A program made the translations under genes and the position numbers. From positions 15,711,902 through 15,775,901 of the forward strand of contig CM064481.1 of NCBI GenBank assembly GCA_032716605.1: a stretch of 64,000 nucleotides of DNA, in the 5' to 3' direction. Positions 55,463 through 64,000 of the stretch are shown here, piece by piece. The notes beneath the pieces are model-generated. The model saw nothing but the letters and a program-made list of their open reading frames with translations, ran no database searches and was not told the DNA's origin. This stretch comes from Paralithodes platypus. Taxonomy: Eukaryota; Arthropoda; Malacostraca; Decapoda; Lithodidae. The first letter of the stretch is position 1. Every line of letters starts with the position of its first letter.

Positions 55463-56270
55463 TAGATAGAATGTGTTCCACTTTTGAGTTTAGATAGTAA
55501 AAGAATTTGGGAAAGTCGGTAGAGTTAGGGGAAAGATAGACAGCACAGAAATATTTAGTATGAGAATGACAGGATAGTTTGAGCCATAAAGATGAGAATT
55601 AAGAGGAGTCGAAATCGGGAACACGAGAGCAAGTGAGTTTGTTGTGCACGTACGCACAACATCCGCCTTTGGCTTTGAAACTAGGATAGAGAAAGTAGGA
55701 GGATACAGAGATGGGGCTGCTGGCAGTTGTCTCAGATACCTGGGTTTTGGTGAGGAAAAGAAGATCAGGTTTGTAGGAGGAGAGATGGTGTTCGACTGAG
55801 TGAAAATTAGAGGAAAGGCCACGAATATTGCAAAAGTTGATAGTAAGAGTGACAGGCCGTGGTACAGAGCATTTAGAGGGGTCGTCAGGGGAAGGTCGGG
55901 CAGTTGTGGGGGCATTTATGGAGCCCCCATCCCCCCTGGGGACACCAAGGCTTGGTGTGTGTTCATCATTTTAGTGGAAGGAGGGAGTGTAGTGTGCATG
56001 TTAAGTGTAATGAAGTAGATAGGAGGAGGAGGTGTTTGTGAGAGCAGGCTGGACTACTCTCAGTGTAAGTGAGGCACAAAGGGAATCAGTAAGAGAGGCT
56101 AAGCAAATGAAACAGGAGTTCCAGCGACTCCTTGTCAAATGCCTACAGCCTCTCCTGGGTATAGCTCTGTTCGATTGGTGCCTACAATCTACCCCCATTC
56201 CCCCTATTAGTCGCCTTGTATGACACGCAGTAGGACGCGTGGGGCATATTATTTTTTTCCTCCATCATAA
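55463..56270 (-). pseudogene. LINE1: non-LTR endonuclease N-terminal part and 5' region
   Basis: The minus-strand reading from about 55920 gives NIRGLSSNF, PDLLFLTKTQVSE, GGCCAYVHN and YFCAVYLSPNSTDFPKF. It ends at the 12-bp duplication and continues at 5109. In the TETQ-type motif Glu is replaced by Lys at 55746-55748, so the endonuclease would be dead. 55920-56270 is the upstream region, with short frames and no second gene that I can defend. It ends in a small hairpin (cctccatcataagatggagg). Confidence 0.8.
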
Positions 56271-56284
56271 GATGGAGGCCCCCT

Positions 56285-56772
56285 TACCCCCTGGGGTCAA
56301 CACCTGGATGTGTTGCAGCGCCTGAAAGCACAACTGGATTGTGGTCAACGACGCCTCACATTCTCAAATAAAAACAAAAAAAATTCAACTTCCTAAAAAC
56401 ATCCCCAGGAACAAAGTTCAATGGAAGTACATAAAAGACAAAACGAGCCCTGATGCCGATAAGACAGGCCCCCCCCACTACCGCCTCCACGATGCCAAGC
56501 CACTGCTCACCTAACACCACCTGTACCAAACCACAGAGACCATACACACCTGCCTCCATCACCATAGTGGCCCAAGCAGTCATAACTCAGGCCATGCACA
56601 TTCCGGCTCAACATCAACAACGGGTACCCTTACGTCACACATCTGACGTTCCTATGATCTTCACACCACAAATGGATCAACCCAGAGCAGATAGATGCAG
56701 AATTCAATCGGCCCTCATATCTCCTCACCACAACCTCATTGCTAACATCACTGATGAGCCCCTCATCTTACC
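56285..56772 (+). pseudogene. Degraded Gypsy element B-like fragment
   Basis: Short pieces readable in changing frames match element B: LQRLKAQLDCGQRRLTFSNK (protease end) and LISPHHNLIANITDEPLILP (pre-RT). The order agrees, but only a few hundred bases separate them and no 327-bp repeats are present. It is cut by the Copia-like LTR at 56773. Confidence 0.65.
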
Positions 56773-56988
56773 TGTTAATATATTAGCAGTCACGCCAAAG
56801 TGGCGCAGGTTGACTGGCTCGACCTGCACTAAGCTCGTCCGCCTCGAGCCAATGGCAGGCCGCCGAGTCGTAGGCTGGCTGATGACATCATCGGCTGGAT
56901 GGACGTATGGTTGGCTGTTCTATGCGGACGACCGGGAGTTGTCTCCAGGATTTCAGTGAGTGCGGTTGCTTCCGTGTATCTATTAACA
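56773..56988 (+). repeat. 216-bp LTR of the Copia-like element E
   Basis: Starts TGTTAATA and ends TATTAACA, perfect inverted termini. TGGTAGCAGAGCG at 56990-57002 follows, like the initiator-Met primer site TGGTATCAGAGC of Copia elements. No second LTR is found in the window. Confidence 0.75.
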
Positions 56989-57015
56989 TTGGTAGCAGAG
57001 CGTAGTTGGGGCATT

Positions 57016-58714
57016 ATGGCGTGCTCACTGAAGTGGCCTCCGAAATTAGAGCATGATGAAGAATACGAAATGTGGAAGGAGGATGTGGGTGTTTAGTGTC
57101 GACTTACAACGATTGATAAGAAAAAGAGAGCATTGGCGATCCATCTGTCACTTTCCGGGAGGGCTAGAATTGCCTCTTCTGAAATAGATAAGGCCACATT
57201 GGAGGCCGACGATGGCATGGAAGTGTTATTGAAAAGGCTTAATGACGTATTCCTGGTCGATGAAGGTAGAAGGAAGTTTGCAGCATTTGAGGCCTTATAT
57301 AGCCTACGGAGGAAGGAGAAGGCAGAGATAAAGGAATTTGTGTCAGAATTCGAACATGCGTACCGCGGAGTTACCAAACAAGGATTGCAACTTGATGATT
57401 CAGTGTTGGCCTTTATGTTATTGGCCTCCTGTGTGTTGGAGGATAGGGAGAAGCAATTAGTTATGTCGGCAACCCAGGTGGTATCGTACGCAAATATGAA
57501 GGCGATGCTCAACCGCATCTTTTCTAGTGGTGCGATGGGACTTAGCGCCCACATACAGGTTAAATCGGAACCTTTATTTGTGGGATATGAGGGCAATGTT
57601 GGTGAAAGTGAGGAAGCCCTGTATGTGAGCGGAAACAGTCGAGGTAGACGTGGTTGGCGTGGACAGCAAGGCTATGAACGTGTGCGTGGTAATAGAGGAC
57701 GTCAACGACAGGACAAGAGGAAGGAAAACCCAGTGGGGGCACATGGTAGAATAACTAAGTGTGCTATTTGTGAATCAATATATCACTGGGCACGTGATTG
57801 CCCTGATGCCTACGAGAACAGAGGGGGACATGGTGGGTACGATGAGGAACCAGTGAACTTATTCATGGGCTAGGTGAATGATAATGAGAGCGAAGACAAA
57901 TTACTGAAACTAGTGAGTGAATCAAAAGGGTGCGCTGTCCTAGATACGGGTTGTACAAACACTGTGTGGTTCACGTTGGCTCGACGAGTACATACAAGGG
58001 TTGACTGACCATGAGTGCAGACTTGTGAAAGAGGAATGCTCTAATTCCAGCTTCACTTTTGGCAATGGTATTTCCGTGACTTCCTACAAGAAAGTTACGT
58101 TTCCCTGTTGTACAGGGGATATGCGTGCCAATATTACTACTGATGTGGTGAGATGTAATTTACCGTTGTTACTGAGTAGGGCTTCTATGAAAAGAGCCAA
58201 AATGATAATAAATTGTGAAACAAACCAGATCAAGGTGAATGGAAAGAAAAAAATCGTCAATTTGAAAACCTCATCATCAGAACACTATCTGTTGCCGCTA
58301 TCGGCTTGACTAGACGGGGCAGTTGGTATCACTGTGGCTCTGGCCTTATCCAAAGACGGGGACCTAGAGAAGAAAGCTTTGAAACTTCATCGTCAGTTTG
58401 GACACCCTGCAGCAGAGAAATTGAAGAAGCTTGTAAGGGATGCCGATATCAGGGACTCAAACCTGGAACGGAGGATCGATAAAGTGACAAATGATTGTTC
58501 AGTGTGTAGAAGGTATAAGAAACCGAGCCCGAGACCAGTGGTAGGTGTCCCGATGGCTAACAGATTTAATGAGGTGATTGCTATGGACCTTAAGTCGTGG
58601 GGCAAGAAGTATTTCTTGGTGATAGTGGACCTGTATACAAGATATTGTACATCTGTGGTTATTCATGACAAGAATGCGGGCACTATTATTCGTGGGGTAT
58701 TTCTCAGTTGGGTT
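57016..58714 (+). pseudogene. Copia-like element E: gag, protease and integrase N-part
   Basis: Gag starts at 57016 with MACSLKWPPKLEHDEEYEMW; a TAG at about 57094-57096 replaces a Trp-like codon. The same frame then continues RALAIHLSLSGRARIAS to a CCHC knuckle CAICESIYHWARDCP (57760-57810). After a stop at 57871 comes the protease active site AVLDTGCTNTV, then a frame shift near 57965 (SNSSFTFGNG, DVVRCNLPLLLSRASMKR). A GAG-pre-integrase finger follows (LHRQFGHPAAEK, CSVCRRYKK), then the integrase core IAMDLKSWGKKYFLVIVDLY. Several breaks make this copy non-functional. Copia affiliation is likely but not certain. Confidence 0.75.
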
Positions 58715-59123
58715 TTTGTTGTTGTTGCTGTTCCCCAAGCTGCCTGGCCGAACAGCCCCAAGGCCCCGAGCAAGGCCAAGGCCATAACCGAGCGCCTCCA
58801 CAGAACTCTCCCTGCCGACCACAATAAAGCCTGGGTGACCGAAGCCACTCCATGGCGGGGAGCTGAGGAGGGTGCAGAAACGCCCGGGAAACCAAAGCCC
58901 AACCCAGGGCCTTGTGCCCCTCAGCAATTATGAAGAGAAAGTTGAGGGGCAAAGGAAAAATGTGACGCTTTGGCTTCCAATCTTGGTAGATTGGGAGGTC
59001 AATCCACGGAAGAGACGCCGTCACTCGAGATATAGAAAATATATAAGAAAAAGGAACAGTCAGAGTAAGCTATGGGTATGGCAGAGATTGCTCAGTTCTC
59101 ACTCTGATAGACCAGCCCATCAC
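58715..59123 (-). mobile_element. Short interspersed insertion with a CAA tail
   Basis: The bases cagttgggtt at 58705-58714 and 59124-59133 flank a 409-bp insertion. On the minus strand it ends in a cagcaacaacaacaaaa tail. The body has no clear tRNA boxes but one long open frame of uncertain meaning. It resembles a SINE or a 3' end of a non-LTR element. It splits the integrase after the Ser-Trp-Val of SWV. Confidence 0.65.
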
Positions 59124-59338
59124 CAGTTGGGTTGTGTTATTTGGTGCCCCAGGAAAAATATTGTCAGATAATGGCTGTGAATTTAATAATTCAGACATGA
59201 GGTCTCTGGGTGAGGCATTTAATGTTAAGATACTGACTACGGCAGCTGAAAGCCCTTGGAGTAATGGTGCTTGTGAGAGGCTCAATGCTGTGTTGGGTGG
59301 AATGGTTAGCAAGATTTTAGCGGATTATCCTGGCTGTA
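59124..59338 (+). pseudogene. Element E integrase core, continuation
   Basis: Resumes in frame with VLFGAPGKILSDNGCEF and SPWSNGACERLNAVL, the second Asp and the Glu of the catalytic triad. It stops at the LINE2 tail at about 59338. Reverse transcriptase sequence of this element is not seen in the window. Confidence 0.75.
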
Positions 59339-59386
59339 TTATTATTATTATTATTATTATTATAATTATTATTATTATTATTATAT
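59339..59386. repeat. TAA/ATT microsatellite at the LINE2 3' end
   Basis: A run of att units. On the LINE2 strand it reads as a TAA-type 3' tail, as I-like and some CR1-like elements carry. Confidence 0.85.
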
Positions 59387-59592
59387 GAGATGCCGAAGTG
59401 TCCAACCAGGGTGCAGAAACACCATCAAGATGAATCCACACAAAACACCCGGACTGGAGAGAGACTACGGCAACTTAGGAAAAAATAAAAACATATACTG
59501 TATACTGTACATATACACATATTATGCAGTGGAGGATATCAAGTATAAATATAATACAATAAAATAGAATAAAATAAATTTAAAAATTAGAA

Positions 59593-60996
59593 TTAATGCT
59601 GCAAAAAAGCATTAACTCTAGACTTAAAAATGGAGATATTAGCTGAATTGACTAGCTCATTTGGCAACTTATTCCACAAGTCAACCATGGCCGGCACAAA
59701 ACACCGTGAAAACTGTGTAGTAGAAAAATTAACACGGCTCATGGCAAGATCATTAAAATTGCTTGTGAATCTAGTTGCACGAGCCCGGACATAGGGCCCA
59801 GGCAGAACCCCATGTAAGGGATGCTGAGGGTTGTTAAAAACTTTAAATAAAAGACTAAGGGCACCAACTTTTCGTCGATGACACAGATCAAGAGACAAAT
59901 GAGGTAGAATAAAACTGATGGAATTTAGCGACCTGTCAAGCAACTTGAGATGGCAGTCAGCTGCTGACAACCAGACAGGTGAGCAGTACTCAAAATGTGG
60001 CAAAATAAAAGCATAAAAAGACTTGATAACTGTGGCGTCACAAGCAAATGTTTTATAAACCTTGCGAAGCAGACCAATTTTTTGGGAAATGGAAGAGGAG
60101 AAAGAACGAATATGCTTTTCAAAAGTAAGTTTGGGATCAAGAGTAACTCCTAACAAACGCAGAGTATCCACATTCTCAATTTGCTCGCCAGAAACTTGTA
60201 GATAAGGATGGGGAGGATCCAAGGTACGAGATCTGCTGATGATAATGGAGTGTGTTTTACTAGCATTAAGTTTCATGCCCCAAAGTTCACACCATGATGT
60301 AATTTTGGCTAAATCCCTATTCAGAGCAGTAGCAATTACGTGTCGATCTATTGGTGATGGAATTGACGCATATAAAGTTGTATCATCAGCATAGGAGATT
60401 AGTTTATTTTCAAGCTCGGAACACAGGTCAGCAGTAAAAATAATAAAAAGCAAAGGCCCAAGGACACTGCCTTGTGGAACACCAGAAACAACAGTAACAG
60501 AAGGGGAATGACACCCATCAATGACCACAGAATGAGATCTTTTCGTCAAAAAATCTTCAAAGATCCTTAAAAAATTGCCACCAATACCGATGAGCTGTAA
60601 CTTATACAGAAGTGCTTTATGGTTGACTGAATCAAAAGCAGAACTAAAGTCAATAGCCACGACACGAGACTCATGTCCCTGGTCCAATGAAGATTGCAAG
60701 TCATGGGTGAGTGTCAGAAGCGCATCACATGTACCCAGTCCCTTACGAAAACCAAACTGTGAGTTTGGTATCAAATTATGACTATTACAATAAGAAGACA
60801 GGCGTCTGGACAAAAGCCTCTCATAGAGCTTGGATAGGATAGGTGTAATGGAGATAGGGCGATAGTCATTCAGAGATGATGAGGCAGTATTTCTCTTTGG
60901 AATAGGAGTGATAATAGCCTTATGCCAGCAAAGAGGAAAACTACCTGATTTCAAAAGCAACCTAAACACCACAGCCAATTTAGGTGCCAAGACCAC
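59593..60996 (-). CDS. LINE2 reverse transcriptase
   Basis: 467 codons with LNDYRPISITPILSKLYER, QFGFRKGLGTCDALL, VAIDFSSAFDSVNHK, GVPQGSVLGPLLFIIF and SYADDTTLYAS, the YADD active site. LNASKTHSIIISRS and RLLGVTLDPKLTFEKHI follow, then a C-terminal FVPAMVDLWNKLPNEL segment typical of CR1/L2-type elements. It has no RNase H. The natural protein begins in the endonuclease frame; the start ATG here is only the first Met after the frame break. It primes and copies element RNA at the nicked target. Confidence 0.9.
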   Translation of the reverse strand: MVLAPKLAVVFRLLLKSGSFPLCWHKAIITPIPKRNTASSSLNDYRPISITPILSKLYERLLSRRLSSYCNSHNLIPNSQFGFRKGLGTCDALLTLTHDLQSSLDQGHESRVVAIDFSSAFDSVNHKALLYKLQLIGIGGNFLRIFEDFLTKRSHSVVIDGCHSPSVTVVSGVPQGSVLGPLLFIIFTADLCSELENKLISYADDTTLYASIPSPIDRHVIATALNRDLAKITSWCELWGMKLNASKTHSIIISRSRTLDPPHPYLQVSGEQIENVDTLRLLGVTLDPKLTFEKHIRSFSSSISQKIGLLRKVYKTFACDATVIKSFYAFILPHFEYCSPVWLSAADCHLKLLDRSLNSISFILPHLSLDLCHRRKVGALSLLFKVFNNPQHPLHGVLPGPYVRARATRFTSNFNDLAMSRVNFSTTQFSRCFVPAMVDLWNKLPNELVNSANISIFKSRVNAFLQH

Positions 60997-61005
60997 TGCA
61001 ACCTT

Positions 61006-62535
61006 TTAAAAAAAAAAGAGAGGGAAAAACCCATCCGGGTCTGTGCCACCATAGGTATCAAGATCCAGCAAGTACCTTTTCAGTTCAGCTGATTTGAATG
61101 CCATTGAATTGAGGTTGGGTCTAGGGAAACATGTCAATGGCAAAGACAATTCCTGATTACTCTGCTTATTAATAAAAATATTAGATAGAATATTGGCCTT
61201 CGATAATGGATAAAAAGAGATGGAGCCATCAGAATCACAAAGAGGAGGCATGGAGGAATCTATTCCAAATAAAGAGGATTTCAAAGCGGACCACCAATTA
61301 TGAGGCTGTGTAGCTCCTGCCAGAACATCCTGAAGATGGGAGTTATAATCCCTCTCAGCACCATCATAAACTCTCTGCGCAGCTGCCCTTTTAAAAATAT
61401 AATTTTCCCAATGCAAGGGGGTTTGATTACGCCTCCATAGACGATATGCAGCCTGTTTGTCATCAAATGCAAGCTTGCAGTCATCATTAAACCATGCTTT
61501 ATCCCTGATACGAGACTTAATTGTTTTTGATGGAACTCTTTTGCGAAGGATACCAAGAAGGGAATTGTTGAGAGCTGAAACCGGGTCATGAGATCTTAGT
61601 ATGTGATTCCACTCAATATTACAAACATCATTACAAACGTTGTCGCAGTTAACCCGGGATTTAAGGTAGACTTTACGTGAGAGAGTAATATCAGGAACAG
61701 AAAAATCAAGATTAATTTTACACATGATGGCATTGTGGTCGGAAGTGCCAACAGGTACAAGAACGGAGGTTTCTACAACGCCAGGAATGTCTGTTAGTAC
61801 TAGATCAAGACAATTTCCAGACATATGAGTAGGTCCTTGGATTAGCTGTTCACAACCAGATAAGTTTGCAAAATCCAATGCAGCAAGACCATTTCTATTA
61901 GTTGGAGAGACCGAGTTCAACCACTCTTGATGATGCGCATTGACATCACCAACAAAAATAAAGGACGATTTGACATCTACAGACTGTATTGAAGCCATGG
62001 CTGTTAAAAGGCAGTCATATATGTCATTGTTAACATCAGGATTTCTGTACAGGCTAAAAATGTAATGATTATGATATTTGCTGGAAACTTTAACTAACTG
62101 CATCTCATGGCATTTACAAATATGCTTAGTTAAGTGCTGAGCATTATACCCAGATCTAATATACAAGCTCATTCCACGAGCACGAGGAATAGAATCACGC
62201 CGAATAAGAACTGGTTTACCGAAGTTAGGCATAAGAAGTTCAGAATAATCTCTATAACCAGAGACAAGGGTTTCAGAACAAAAGACAATATCATAATCAA
62301 CAGATGCCAATGTAAGATCCTTGATGTTCTTATAGAGACCACGAATATTGGAATAAAATACACGACAACTTGTAGCAGGTTGTCTGTGAGGACCGGGATT
62401 AACTTCTATATCACCGGACAAAAGTAGAAACAAAAACAGAAAAAGTTGAAAGCAATCCATATACAAATACATAAAGATGGATATAAACAGGTCGACCCAG
62501 ACGGAGCCATCACATCTGGGTAAGGTATAAAACAA
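61006..62535 (-). CDS. LINE2 endonuclease with 2A-like N-terminal motif
   Basis: 509 codons. Residues about 14-40 are strongly hydrophobic, and SGDIEVNPGP at residues 40-49 matches the 2A ribosome-skipping consensus D(V/I)ExNPGP. The APE endonuclease has YSNIRGLYKN, VFCSETLVSG, FVGDVNAHHQEW, CLDLVLTD and SDHNAIMCK in order. The region after it bridges to RT (KAWFNDDCKLAFDDKQAAYR). The frame ends DGFFPLFFF at a T-run; the RT frame starts 10 bases later. It would nick the target DNA. No ORF1 is visible upstream. Confidence 0.9.
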   Translation of the reverse strand: MFYTLPRCDGSVWVDLFISIFMYLYMDCFQLFLFLFLLLSGDIEVNPGPHRQPATSCRVFYSNIRGLYKNIKDLTLASVDYDIVFCSETLVSGYRDYSELLMPNFGKPVLIRRDSIPRARGMSLYIRSGYNAQHLTKHICKCHEMQLVKVSSKYHNHYIFSLYRNPDVNNDIYDCLLTAMASIQSVDVKSSFIFVGDVNAHHQEWLNSVSPTNRNGLAALDFANLSGCEQLIQGPTHMSGNCLDLVLTDIPGVVETSVLVPVGTSDHNAIMCKINLDFSVPDITLSRKVYLKSRVNCDNVCNDVCNIEWNHILRSHDPVSALNNSLLGILRKRVPSKTIKSRIRDKAWFNDDCKLAFDDKQAAYRLWRRNQTPLHWENYIFKRAAAQRVYDGAERDYNSHLQDVLAGATQPHNWWSALKSSLFGIDSSMPPLCDSDGSISFYPLSKANILSNIFINKQSNQELSLPLTCFPRPNLNSMAFKSAELKRYLLDLDTYGGTDPDGFFPLFFF

Positions 62536-63024
62536 GCCCCAAAGACACCATATCCAGGGGGGAGCAGTAGCGGTGGATTTTATTTGTTTAGAAAAGACGA
62601 GAAACAGAAAAAGAATGCCAAATCTCCTGAAAATCCACCAGACTCAAAAGTCTTCCTCATTGGCCTGCTAACCACAGTGGGGGAAAAACAGGAGATTGCA
62701 GGAAAAGGAAGGAAAGTTGCTGTATAGCACCAAACAGCAGGGATGGATGAAAACGGACAATGGAAGACCTTGGTGCAGGCTATGGCAGCATCCTAAACAT
62801 CCATCATGGTAAAATACCATAGGTTTGCTAGATGGCCGTTGACTAATATATACAGTAGTTCATCCGCCCTTTGACAGGTATTGCTTTTAGTCCTGCAGGG
62901 TGTCTAGCCACCCACCCTCCAAGTGAGGACCCGGAGGGGGAGCCGGTTTAGTCGCCGACAATCCGACCATGAAACAGGTAGTATCAGATTACATGTTACT
63001 GATAGCAGGAATACCTGACCTGAC
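62536..63024 (-). other. LINE2 5' region and flank, no gene
   Basis: Non-coding. The minus-strand reading includes a cgactaaaccggctccccct-type segment near 62930-62955, probably close to the LINE2 5' end. The remaining 60 bases before the family-C LTR are unassigned. Confidence 0.45.
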
Positions 63025-64000
63025 TGTTATCCCCTGTTTTTCTACAGGATTAACTTGGGTAATGTGAGTTCTAACTGACTGGGTATAGAAGGCTGCATGC
63101 ACAAAACAAGGTATGAGGGATAGAGAACACAAAATAATCACACGGTAACAAGACACACGATCACGTTTATTGATGTACACACTTCTATAGTTTTCTTGAT
63201 GATGATTAATATGAAGCATAAGAAGATATGAATACTCGTACAAGACAAATGATAGAATTGAATAACACTAGCATTAAGTGGATCTGGATGGAGCCTAGTC
63301 TCCCACTTCCAACGTTCAGGTATTAATCTTCTGATCACTGGCTTTATTCACAAGTTTTTATACTGGAGACCATAAATGTTACTTATAGATTCATATTCAC
63401 TGTTAGATTTATCACTGGTAGCTCTGGTGCACAAGTAGTAGTTCACAGACTAGATTAGACACGCATATTTTAGAGTACGGGAATTCTAGTAACCTCAGGG
63501 GGGTACTGATCTAAGTTTTATATTCTTGTATCAGAAACACATAGAACGCAATTCAGTGGGCGAACATCAGATATCAGTAGGGTTTCACTTCTATGTAATA
63601 ATATCTGGATATATGGGTAATTACGAGAGTTAATATCACCTGTTAATTAATAAACACTGATACGCTTAGCACTTCCTAATGGAATGGTTATATATGAATT
63701 ATACTGGGGCAAAGATATAGCCACTTCATAGAAATATTAATAAGTGAGTCTCTAAATAGCACTGTAACACTGTAGCACTGATAGAGTGAATCTTGGGTAG
63801 TATTTGATTGGTCCTGGTTATCTTGCGTCCGTGATGTTGGGGGCTAACGACTGGTTCCGCGGCCGTCCAGATGGTCCATGTGTAGAAAGTTCTCAAGACG
63901 GATCTCTTAGCGATTGTTGCTGGTTACACTCTTATATACCCTCTGGTTTCTAGACCTGAATCACAGATATTAGGATCTTCCTGTCAATCTGGATCGGAAT
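63025..64000 (-). mobile_element. Family-C LTR, second copy, cut by window end
   Basis: The inverse of an element B-like LTR, starting TGTTATCCCCTG at 63025. It contains the uninterrupted insertion site of element A (ttcacaagttttt near 63348-63360) and continues through the gttgggggctaacgactggt block to the window end. Compared with 9023 it has an extra 60 bases near 63182-63240. No gene. Confidence 0.75.

Larger units (their letters stand above)
59387..62970 (-). mobile_element. LINE2: nearly intact non-LTR retrotransposon
   Basis: Minus strand, 3' tail at 59339. A 3' untranslated region (59387-59592), RT frame, endonuclease frame and 5' region follow up to about 62970. The two frames are separated by one homopolymer shift only. 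The 5' boundary is approximate and no clean target duplication was found. It interrupts Copia-like element E. LINE2 differs from LINE1 in sequence throughout. Confidence 0.8.

Overview
This window is eukaryotic, almost certainly from an invertebrate animal. I see no gene that I would assign to the host. Essentially all recognisable coding sequence belongs to transposable elements, most of them broken by stops, frameshifts or later insertions. Non-LTR retrotransposons, a Penelope-like element (PLE), DIRS-type tyrosine-recombinase retroelements, Gypsy and Copia-like LTR elements, hAT DNA transposons and many TTAA-flanked MITEs occur together. DIRS elements are known to be common in decapod crustaceans, so a large repeat-rich crustacean genome is my best guess. 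That is inference; no host gene confirms it.

The main result is a nest about 50 kb deep. A non-LTR retrotransposon on the minus strand (LINE1) is split inside its endonuclease. One half lies at 3844-5109 and the other at 55463-56270, and a 12-bp target duplication flanks the 5110-55462 insert. The insert starts and ends with PLE sequence: a minus arm at 5110-6867, a plus arm at 6868-7654, and the end of the plus arm at 54797-55462. Inside the PLE are DIRS-like termini (7655-8135 and 54480-54796). Between these lie two DIRS-type coding blocks (42141-44206 and 46364-52018) and an LTR of family C (9023-9310 plus 39879-42140). Family C is split by Gypsy element A (9311-39878, minus strand). Element A is split in its RNase H by hAT1 (11893-30713, perfect 8-bp duplication). 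hAT1 holds hAT2 (12682-29236), and hAT2 holds Gypsy element B (13856-28827, plus strand, perfect 5-bp duplication). Element B contains a six-unit array of an identical 327-bp sequence between its protease and reverse transcriptase.

Element A has protease, then integrase, then reverse transcriptase and RNase H, plus a SCAN-like capsid. This is the layout of the Gmr1-like branch of Gypsy elements. Element B has the ordinary order (protease, RT, RNase H, integrase) and unusually long LTRs of about 3 kb. A and B therefore represent two different Gypsy architectures in one locus.

Left of the nest (1-3843) are a hAT transposase remnant with its 3' terminus and three TTAA MITEs, one inserted inside another. 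Right of the nest (56285-64000) are a Gypsy B-like fragment, a Copia-like element with a 216-bp LTR, a nearly intact second non-LTR element (LINE2) carrying a 2A-like motif, and a second family-C LTR that runs off the window.
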